Positions 17,701 through 22,509 of a stretch of DNA of 22,509 nucleotides are shown here, piece after piece. The notes beneath the pieces are model-generated. The model ran no database searches. It worked only from the letters and a program-made list of their open reading frames with translations, and had not been told where the DNA came from. How positions within the stretch are numbered: the first letter of the stretch is position 1; each line of letters begins with the position of its first letter. The stretch comes from a virus: positions 1 through 22,509 of the IMG/VR virus record IMGVR_UViG_3300011116_001278; one strand, given 5' to 3'. A program made the position numbers and the translations under genes.

Positions 17701-17889
17701 GCTAGGGTCAAGCTCTCCAAACTGCGCTACAAACTCAGCGAAGCTTCCGACTGTCACGGGTACAAATGCTGGTCCCATCATGGACGAGCCAATCACTCCA
17801 GCAGGTACTCCTGTCACAGCTGCAGCGGCTGCCGGAGCTACAACTTCTGAATCAAAGAATCCTGGTGAGCTAAATGTTTGCTCTGCCAT
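14791..17889 (-). CDS. Tail sheath protein, first copy (T4 gp18-like)
   Basis: A 1032-residue sheath protein, the largest of the two. The N-terminus has VTGVPAGVIGSSMMGPAFVP, then EFLRNRSALTFVRMLGAG. The C-terminus (about 870-1032) has RINPIASFPNAGFVIFGQKT and LDRVNVRRMLLEVKR, then APTRAVEFIVVNFVV. These blocks align with the second sheath copy, while the middle insertions differ much more. The role is contraction of the outer tail cylinder. AAGGAGA lies six bases before the ATG, a near-ideal ribosome site. Whether both copies join one sheath, or serve as alternatives, cannot be told here. Confidence 0.92.
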   Translation of the reverse strand: MAEQTFSSPGFFDSEVVAPAAAAAVTGVPAGVIGSSMMGPAFVPVTVGSFAEFVAQFGELDPSYMAPYAVAEFLRNRSALTFVRMLGAGKNSTSSDILTTETYGTTTGAGFIIQGSQAFNDDKRQKGCVQFIAAKHFVSAAASVGYPEFSSNSSYNLTSSFANIIRGIVLTATGTRIQVMDHDQFYSSATTADDLASIGSTTGAPTYLNFKLVISSSSPGFGNTEGKTGIKIYTASLDPTSDNYIQKILNTDPYNFQRDEHLLLAHFPVEDEIAAVSTDSNSVAILSGSANTNSKSGQTFINLFGRFDSRYTTPRTTSFISQPFSQREYDLFHFETISDGANANTRFKISINSIRKSEDPNNPYGTFNVQVRDFNDTDANQVVLEQFGPCDLNPASDNYIAKVIGDNKVFYNFDAESDSDRRLITSGRYPNVSRFVRVVMNEEVERKVTPSSALPFGFRGIPAIKTSDSLTDSTRAISSIVGTGDIAINRTAAIASSNGAILGSIVPPLPFRFKVTKGEVNSGGGFVGQPGAYELADPRLYWGVKFQRVPLFSTTPTAVLASNGSNQKNETVDNYTKFLGIYKMDSLVTGSGADIFNNNKFTLARVALPMNKPAGGTIMSAVNSYFTGSADEIMREAAYIRNASPSTSDGTVVDGSNQRLTLGSLVSLTSSVYFNALQSYNKFTNIFYGGFDGTNILDKDMSLMNDKATSSESGGKAVASLNIGLSTAFTPGVGANNGYVQSYQVASSIILDPSVSTINILAIPGIKDAFVTDYVSKATENYSKAIYLMDIPSYDDQGVRLFTYNSKRPDTNATINSFAGRAYNNSYVATYYPDVSVVDQNTGRPVQVAASVAALSALGFNDSVSFPWFAPAGFNRGALENFSNVAVRLNSADRDRLYTNRINPIASFPNAGFVIFGQKTLQMARSSLDRVNVRRMLLEVKRIASTAALDFVFEQNNASTRAAFVSRLTPSLSLIQSQQGVDQFKIVCDSTNNTQDDINGNRLNCKIIVAPTRAVEFIVVNFVVDSTGVTFT

Positions 17890-17904
17890 CTATATCTCCT
17901 TAGA

Positions 17905-17935
17905 CGCTTGTCAATCAGATGATAACTATCAAGCG
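17905..17935 (-). repeat. Nested inverted repeats before the first sheath gene
   Basis: In the 60-base gap between the gp15-like and sheath genes, CGCTTG (17905-17910) and CAAGCG (17930-17935) are complementary. The palindrome TGATAACTATCA (17920-17931) overlaps one arm. The stems are short (6 and 5 bp) and the outer loop is 19 bases. It might be a weak mRNA 5' structure ahead of the highly expressed sheath gene. I see no clear promoter in this gap. Confidence 0.25.
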
Positions 17936-17949
17936 GATAACCAAACTGC

Positions 17950-19143
17950 TCAATCCAGCTTATTCTCCAGGCTTACCACTACAAGACTGCTAGCAACCGT
18001 CTCTCCTGCTCTAGAGTTAGCTGCCAGTACGCTGACAGTTTTCTTGACAGACTTATTAGAGAATGGATCGACTATAGTCTGCACGACTTTCGTTCCATCG
18101 TCTCTTCTGGAAAGATTTGCAGTGCCGTCAGGATTGACATCGTCTGCATCGGACAGGATGAATCTATTAGCCTTTTCACCAGAAGGACCATTGTCAGGTT
18201 TGACAATCTGTGATGAAGATTGATTAAATCCAAACTCAACCATGGGAGCAGACAGAAATCGCCTGTAGGGGAGAGGTAATCCTGGATTCTGATTTGAGAG
18301 AATGTATCCTGGTACCCTGAGACCAAAGCTGTACCTTATTATCCTCTCGTCGTTAGAGAAGTCGCTAAAGTTGTCGCCTGCATTCAGGGGAGAATTAACA
18401 AATATGACGTATTCATATCCCTTCTCAGTCTTGACATAGAAGTCGTGGCCCTGTCCTGGGAACTTGGACATCATGGTCTCTAGCATCTGGTTCATCTGAG
18501 ATGTGTACTGTGTCCAGAAAGTAACTTCGTAGCTGGCCATTATGAACTTGGGGTACGGAATAGTGATTATCTCAAATATGTTGTTTCCCATCTGCTTCTC
18601 AAGCAGATTCTGTTCTCTCTCAACATAAGAGAGATTGCTGCCATTTCTTCGAGATGCTACTGTGCCTGGCTGAGCAACGTTTCCTGGAAAGATGCGGTTC
18701 TCAGAGAAGTTCTTGCGAGACGCCACGTTGTCCTGGTTTGCAATTTGCAACTTGTTCACAAGCTGTTGATATTGCCTATCTTGCGAAGACAACCTTCTCT
18801 TTACGACGTAGCCTGGCTGATCCCTGAAGGCGATTGCAGTTCCGTATCCTCCTTGTCCCGGGTCATGATCTATTGATTGCCTGTATATCGATATTATTGG
18901 AAGAATGATTGCGTTGTTTGCATCACGAATAGGTTGCCTGCGACGTGTCAGCGCAAACCTTTCACCTGACGCAAACACCACGGGAACGTGTGTGGTCTGC
19001 TCGTTGACCTTTACTTCAAAATTCAGAATTTTGTCGAAAAGCGTGAAAACAGCCCTGTCCATTTCCTCGATCCCTGCTTGCGGGAGAAAGAAATTGTCTG
19101 GAACGTTGTCGCCCGCTGTCGGATTTGGAAGTCCTGTTACCAT
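17950..19143 (-). CDS. Tail sheath stabiliser/terminator (T4 gp15-like)
   Basis: A 397-residue protein, against 272 for T4 gp15. The recognisable core lies at about 188-280: IFEIITIPYPKFIMASYEVT, then FWTQYTSQMNQMLETMMSKF, then a beta-rich part ending RYSFGLRVPGYIL. This matches the gp15 family, which caps the distal end of tube and sheath and joins the tail to the neck. The C-terminal 100 residues are polar, with an Asp-rich stretch near 332-350, and form an extension. The ATG lies 2 bases after the stop of the gp14-like gene. Its position directly before the sheath genes matches T4 gene order (13, 14, 15, 18, 19). Confidence 0.75.
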   Translation of the reverse strand: MVTGLPNPTAGDNVPDNFFLPQAGIEEMDRAVFTLFDKILNFEVKVNEQTTHVPVVFASGERFALTRRRQPIRDANNAIILPIISIYRQSIDHDPGQGGYGTAIAFRDQPGYVVKRRLSSQDRQYQQLVNKLQIANQDNVASRKNFSENRIFPGNVAQPGTVASRRNGSNLSYVEREQNLLEKQMGNNIFEIITIPYPKFIMASYEVTFWTQYTSQMNQMLETMMSKFPGQGHDFYVKTEKGYEYVIFVNSPLNAGDNFSDFSNDERIIRYSFGLRVPGYILSNQNPGLPLPYRRFLSAPMVEFGFNQSSSQIVKPDNGPSGEKANRFILSDADDVNPDGTANLSRRDDGTKVVQTIVDPFSNKSVKKTVSVLAANSRAGETVASSLVVVSLENKLD

Positions 19144-19145
19144 GG

Positions 19146-19811
19146 CTAGCTCTCGTCATAGAATGATGAACCAGCAGCAGTCGTTGTACCCTGTGGAGAT
19201 ACCTCTGCTGGTCCTGAAATTGGTGCATCAAGGACGCCCTGGCGTTGAAGCTCTCTGACATCTCCTGTCTCTCCAAGCCTGTTCTCTCCAAATCCTCTCT
19301 GCTGAACGAATGTTGTCTGAACAGCATCCTGATCTGAGTAGTCCTCTGATGTTGGACCAAAGATCTTGCTGAGAAACTGGCCCTTTCTTGACTGCTTAGC
19401 GATGATAGTTATAAAACTCTTGTACTCGATCTGGCCGAAGATGACATCTGACAGAGGAGCCTGAACTATCTCGAAGAAAGTGTCGCCATAGCTGAAGAAG
19501 TCTCCCTCTTTTATGTCGATGCCCTTGTCAATAAGGTCTCTCTTTTGCAGATATGCCTCTATCGTGTAGATCTGCTCGCTTCCGAATTTGTTAGCCCTGA
19601 CTTGCTGCGGCTGATATTTGACGAGGCAATCTATCTGAATTGGGTTCTCGAAAACCTTGTCGGGTGTCTCCTCGTAGATGTCGTGAACACGAGACTTGAT
19701 CTCAGAGATGGGGAAATAGTATATCTTCTGACCAATGACATCCTTGACAACCTCTTTCATGGTGTCATTGATGAAATTTATCTCTCTCTCAGATACGAAT
19801 AGTCTTGCCAT
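19146..19811 (-). CDS. Neck protein (T4 gp14-like)
   Basis: A 221-residue protein. Residues about 5-145 are a mixed alpha/beta domain with EVVKDVIGQKIYYFPISE and VHDIYEETPDKVFENPIQID, then a GDFFSYGDTFFEIVQ strand pair. These resemble neck proteins of marine T4-like phages. The C-terminal 70 residues are polar and Gly/Gln-rich, probably flexible. In T4, gp14 with gp13 closes the head after packaging and receives the tail. It is packed between the gp13-like gene (3-base gap) and the gp15-like gene (2-base gap). Assignment rests on gene order as much as on sequence. Confidence 0.65.
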   Translation of the reverse strand: MARLFVSEREINFINDTMKEVVKDVIGQKIYYFPISEIKSRVHDIYEETPDKVFENPIQIDCLVKYQPQQVRANKFGSEQIYTIEAYLQKRDLIDKGIDIKEGDFFSYGDTFFEIVQAPLSDVIFGQIEYKSFITIIAKQSRKGQFLSKIFGPTSEDYSDQDAVQTTFVQQRGFGENRLGETGDVRELQRQGVLDAPISGPAEVSPQGTTTAAGSSFYDES

Positions 19812-19814
19812 CTA

Positions 19815-20987
19815 TCACCCCATGAAGATTGCTTTGCCATTGATGACAGGAATGTGCTTGAGCTGCTTCATGATGTTCTCGGATCTCACAGCAGAGGTCT
19901 CAAGAAGCTTCTCGTATGTGAGCGACTCTAGCATCTCACGAAGCTTTGTGATCAGATCTTTCTTGTCTTCTCTTCCCTTGCCAGTGAGATCTGCACCGTT
20001 CAACGTAACGTTTCCGCCAGGAACAGGCAGGGTTCCAAATTTGCTTCGCACAAGGCCGAGCTGCTCCATGCTTAGAGCGAGAACGTACTGCCTGATCCAC
20101 TGCCTTCCAACAGAGTTTATGTTAGAGAACTGTATGTTTCCAAAGGGAGCATTCGCAAAGCTAGAAACACCGCCCCTGATTGTCTGGTCCTCATACGCCG
20201 GGTTAAGAGGATCATTGAAGTACCTCACCCTGAGAAACAGATTTTGAGGAAACATCTGGGTGGGCATGGGGAAGATACGGATCTTAGTTCCCACAACCTT
20301 GTAAGAATAGTTTGATCTTCTAACTCTCGTTGACAAATCAAGCATTCCTGCTCGAAGTATGTCTTCGAAAACAGGTAGGACGTAGAAGATCGTCTCAGGG
20401 GTGAACGACTCGAAGCTGAATTCATTGTTCAGGTAGTTAATAGCTGACGTCGTATCGAAGAAGCGATATGCTGCCTGAGGCCCGAAGTGGAACACCTCGG
20501 ATATCCTGAGCTTTGTCTTGAGCACACCAGGCTGATTCTGGAAAACATTGTTTCCATTTGAATCAACTAACTGATCGAATATGTCGTAATCCTGTACCTG
20601 CTTCTGAAGAGGTATGGATCCTGAGATCATATTGAACGATCCTCCGACGCCTGCTTCGGTCGCATAAGGCTCTGCGAATCTTGACAGGGACTCTAGCGTC
20701 TGTCGAGGGAAAGTGTTCTCTGAGCCTGTGAGAGATCCTGTGGGTGATCCTAGGAGAAGCAGGAGCTGTGACTTAATCGAATACTGGTTTACCTGGGCAC
20801 CAAACTCTAGAGTCGCTTCCTCGAAGTTCGCCCAGATCTGCTTCTTTGTCAACTCAACTGAGAGTATGTCGTCGCCCAGCTTCCTCTTGACGAAAGTGAT
20901 CATATTGTCAGCTTCTGACTGGAACTGTGTGTCAGCGTCGAATATCCCGAACGGTGTGGGACTCAATGTCTGAACGAATGTCGCCAC
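19815..20987 (-). CDS. Neck protein (T4 gp13-like)
   Basis: A 390-residue protein, against 309 for T4 gp13. The C-terminal third carries the family-like pattern: RQWIRQYVLALSMEQLGLVR at 296-315, then FGTLPVPGGNVTLNGADL at 317-334, then a helix ending TYEKLLETSAVRSENIMKQL (357-376). It should form part of the head-tail connector. The start is GTG at 20987, chosen because TAGGAGAG lies at the right distance and the neighbouring genes use the same type of site. That site lies in the 3' arm of a hairpin, which may control access. It heads the neck cluster after a 45-base gap. Confidence 0.65.
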   Translation of the reverse strand: MATFVQTLSPTPFGIFDADTQFQSEADNMITFVKRKLGDDILSVELTKKQIWANFEEATLEFGAQVNQYSIKSQLLLLLGSPTGSLTGSENTFPRQTLESLSRFAEPYATEAGVGGSFNMISGSIPLQKQVQDYDIFDQLVDSNGNNVFQNQPGVLKTKLRISEVFHFGPQAAYRFFDTTSAINYLNNEFSFESFTPETIFYVLPVFEDILRAGMLDLSTRVRRSNYSYKVVGTKIRIFPMPTQMFPQNLFLRVRYFNDPLNPAYEDQTIRGGVSSFANAPFGNIQFSNINSVGRQWIRQYVLALSMEQLGLVRSKFGTLPVPGGNVTLNGADLTGKGREDKKDLITKLREMLESLTYEKLLETSAVRSENIMKQLKHIPVINGKAIFMG

Positions 20988-20991
20988 GGCT

Positions 20992-21022
20992 CTCTCCTAC
21001 ATGTAAATAGGATGTAGGGGAG
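20992..21022 (-). promoter_or_regulatory. Hairpin burying the ribosome site of the gp13-like gene
   Basis: On the minus strand the stem CCTACAT/ATGTAGG (7 bp) is extended across one C-A mismatch by CTC/GAG, with a 9-base loop. The 3' arm contains the AGGAG that serves the GTG start at 20987. Folding would reduce initiation of the neck gene. No U tract follows, so it is not a terminator. Confidence 0.45.
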
Positions 21023-21032
21023 TTTTAGAGAA

Positions 21033-21236
21033 CTATCTCTTTTGCTTGCTAATCTCTATCGCAGCGAGCTGCCTCTTGGCGCCAGACAGTGTGTCGTGGA
21101 CTCCAAGACGACGCCTTCTCTTCTCCCCTTTCGGGATGTTCTTCGTGTAGACGGCGTATTTTGTGTCACCATCGATCTTGACTTTCCTGATGATCTCGAG
21201 CACTAGCTGCTCGATTAGATCGATTTCCTTGCTCAT
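21033..21236 (-). CDS. Small basic protein of unknown function
   Basis: A 67-residue protein: an N-terminal helix (IDLIEQLVLEIIRKVKI, 5-21), a short beta hairpin (KYAVYTKN), a very basic KGEKRRRRLG stretch (36-45) and a C-terminal helix ending in EISKQKR. The basic patch could bind nucleic acid or an acidic protein surface. CCAGGAGAAA lies about eight bases before the ATG, an efficient site. It lies between a possible head-related gene and the neck genes. I do not recognise a named family. Confidence 0.7.
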   Translation of the reverse strand: MSKEIDLIEQLVLEIIRKVKIDGDTKYAVYTKNIPKGEKRRRRLGVHDTLSGAKRQLAAIEISKQKR

Positions 21237-21383
21237 CTTTTGACTTTCTCCTGGCTTTTTGTGGAGAAATTTGCGTTGCAGGATCGCGCGCAGCAGTCTC
21301 CTAGAATTTCATGAGTGTATTATTGTCTGTTCACACAGAATAAAACGCGATGAAAGCAGCTGCGAATGAAGCTGATCTATTGC
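21237..21383 (-). other. 147-base gap, largest non-coding stretch in the window
   Basis: It separates the 338-residue and 67-residue genes. The minus strand has an AT-rich part with TAATAC (a possible -10) but no good -35, and a three-codon ATG-AAA-TTC-TAG mini-frame followed by AGGAGA. Short self-complementary pieces (CAGCT/AGCTG, GCGCGC) are present, but no terminator with a U tract. If the neck and tail block has its own late promoter, this is the best place for it; I cannot name the site. Confidence 0.3.
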
Positions 21384-22400
21384 TTACTCCTTAGCTTCTT
21401 TTTCGATAAAGAGCCTTGAGAGAGAAGTTCCTGCAATTTTGCTCTGATCGATGGCTCCATCTTTTCCGGGTTTGCCCCTGTAGTAAGCGAGGAGAAGGTG
21501 TGTCTTTCCTGACATTTTTGTTTTTGCATACTTGAAACCGTCCTGGTCAAAGCGGTTCTTATAGTCCAGAGACTCACCAGGGCTTACACTCAGCTGCCCA
21601 AGATAATCATCTGTGACAGGTAATTGTCTCTTTCCCTGTATGAACTCACCTTCGCGCATTCCTAAAGCAGCTGCCTGTGAGGTATCGAGCAGGTACACGA
21701 ATATCGTTATTGTTCCCCGGGATGTGTTGTTGAACTTGAATGTGAATCCATACTCTCCTTTCTTCACGCGCAAATCTGTCCCGATACGAGAGCTGCTCGC
21801 ACCCGAGGAAGATCCTCCTCGAGATGCCGTAGCTGCAGCAGGTGCAGCAGGTGGACCAGGCGAGTGAGTCGAACCTGATTTCGCGCCTTTCTTTGCCGCC
21901 TTTTGCTCTGCTTTTCTCTTATAGAAATCAGGACGGGCTTTATCGAGGCCGCCAGCAGCCTTCTGGAGTTTCTCATTTGCGACAGAATTGACAAGACCGG
22001 GAGTTCTTGCTGCTCTATTGAGCATGTTCACCGAGGCTATGTCTGCGCCCGGATTTGAACTCTTATATGCCTGTGCAGCTTTGATAGCAATGTCTGCAGT
22101 TACTATCTGAAGTCCACTTGGAAAATCTGCTTCATTCTTTTCGTAGGTCAACTCCTGCGGGTTCTTGTCTGGCACTTTGTCACCGTCGTAATCGAACCAA
22201 GGAGTCTCTTCTTCATCCACGCTTCCCACACTGTAGACTGCTACGACTTTCTGATCTCCGTCATCCCATTCGACATACATCTTTTTTGTTTTTGGATCAT
22301 AAGCCGTTCGCCCAGTCAGCTCAGGGTTGCGTTTCATCTCAGCTTCGGCAAGCACGCCCCTGACGAAGCCTCTGAATTCTGATAATCTCACTTTTCTCAT
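21384..22400 (-). CDS. Hypothetical virion-associated protein with a calcium-type loop and beta-rich C-terminus
   Basis: A 338-residue protein of unknown family. The N-terminal helix (MRKVRLSEFRGFVRGVLAEA) resembles the basic amphipathic leader seen on several head-related proteins of T4-like phages. D70, D72, D74 and D78 (DYDGDKVPD) form a DxDxDxxxD calcium-type loop. Residues 100-170 are helical and Lys/Ala-rich. Residues 172-205 are a Gly/Ser/Pro/Ala linker. Residues about 206-310 alternate strands and could be an Ig-like or other beta-sandwich. CAGGAA precedes the ATG. It could be a head decoration, vertex or fibre-attachment protein; that is a guess from layout and position. Confidence 0.6.
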   Translation of the reverse strand: MRKVRLSEFRGFVRGVLAEAEMKRNPELTGRTAYDPKTKKMYVEWDDGDQKVVAVYSVGSVDEEETPWFDYDGDKVPDKNPQELTYEKNEADFPSGLQIVTADIAIKAAQAYKSSNPGADIASVNMLNRAARTPGLVNSVANEKLQKAAGGLDKARPDFYKRKAEQKAAKKGAKSGSTHSPGPPAAPAAATASRGGSSSGASSSRIGTDLRVKKGEYGFTFKFNNTSRGTITIFVYLLDTSQAAALGMREGEFIQGKRQLPVTDDYLGQLSVSPGESLDYKNRFDQDGFKYAKTKMSGKTHLLLAYYRGKPGKDGAIDQSKIAGTSLSRLFIEKEAKE

Positions 22401-22423
22401 ATTCAGTTCCTGTCCTAAGTATT

Positions 22424-22467
22424 CGACACATACAGATCGAGCCGCCTCGCAGCGGCTCGATGTGTCG
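22424..22467 (-). terminator. Strong hairpin between the edge gene and the 338-residue gene
   Basis: Arms ATCGAGCCGC (22436-22445) and GCGGCTCGAT (22452-22461) pair perfectly over 10 bp with a 6-base loop. CGACAC (22424-22429) with GTGTCG (22462-22467) adds 6 bp across a one-sided bulge. It follows the stop codon of the edge gene. No U tract follows in either direction, so it may be a partial or factor-assisted terminator, or an RNA processing or stability element. Confidence 0.5.
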
Positions 22468-22482
22468 AGTTGCTTAAGCTAG

Positions 22483-22509
22483 TTATGCAACTGGGGTGCT
22501 GAAGGTGAG
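22483..22509 (-). CDS. C-terminal end of an unidentified gene (partial)
   Basis: The last eight codons, LTFSTPVA, and a TAA lie at the window edge in the same direction as all other genes. A hairpin follows. A gene here is expected from the packing of the operon and from the long spacer after the stop. Too little is present to identify it; gene order would fit a capsid or head gene. Confidence 0.4.
   Translation of the reverse strand, partial: LTFSTPVA

Noticed and set aside
18072-18326. Minus-strand 84-codon frame inside the gp15-like gene
   Set aside because: It is out of frame with a continuous gene and has no protein-like pattern.
21001-21008. ATGTAAATAGG on the plus strand resembling a T4 late promoter (TATAAATA)
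   Set aside because: It points along the plus strand, where no gene follows, and it is explained by the loop of a minus-strand hairpin.
1-22509. tRNA genes, CRISPR repeats, insertion sequences, integrase or attachment sites
   Set aside because: None was seen by eye on either strand; the window is almost fully occupied by structural genes.

Overview
This window looks like part of the late structural region of a large contractile-tailed phage (myovirus) with T4-type tail architecture. All supported genes lie on the minus strand, packed with overlaps or short gaps, so transcription runs from the right edge to the left. The long plus-strand open frames lie opposite these genes and look like shadows. 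The host cannot be told from the sequence. I found no integrase, tRNA, transposon or CRISPR array.

Layout in transcription order. The right edge holds the last eight codons of an unidentified gene, then a strong hairpin. A 338-residue protein with a possible calcium site and a 67-residue basic protein follow. Next comes the neck and tail-completion set: a gp13-like neck protein, a gp14-like neck protein and a gp15-like sheath terminator. Then come two tandem, very long, paralogous tail sheath proteins (1032 and 987 residues) and a gp19-like tail tube protein. An intrinsic terminator separates the tube gene from a gp26/T4_baseplate-family protein with two CxxC pairs. That gene overlaps, in another frame, a coding extension without a start codon, so a frameshifted long product is likely. 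The tape measure protein (679 residues) follows, then a 56-residue acidic protein, a 1169-residue baseplate protein with an N-terminal EF-hand-like loop, a 100-residue LysM-like baseplate protein and a 975-residue hub-type protein. The last gene is a stand-alone family A DNA polymerase core of 379 residues, unexpected at the end of a tail operon.

Together the genes encode most of a contractile tail: neck and terminator, contractile sheath, inner tube, length ruler with probable chaperones, and baseplate. The junction between the abundant tube protein and the low-copy tape measure carries three apparent brakes on expression. They are a terminator whose 3' arm holds the next gene's Shine-Dalgarno, a T7 slip site with a frameshifted extension, and a hairpin over the tape-measure start codon.

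The most interesting observations are the probable +1 (or -2) frameshift, the pair of giant sheath paralogues, and the minimal polymerase with Ile at the position of E. coli Pol I Phe762 and HDA in place of HDE. Family names are by recognition of motifs and gene order; no database search was possible.
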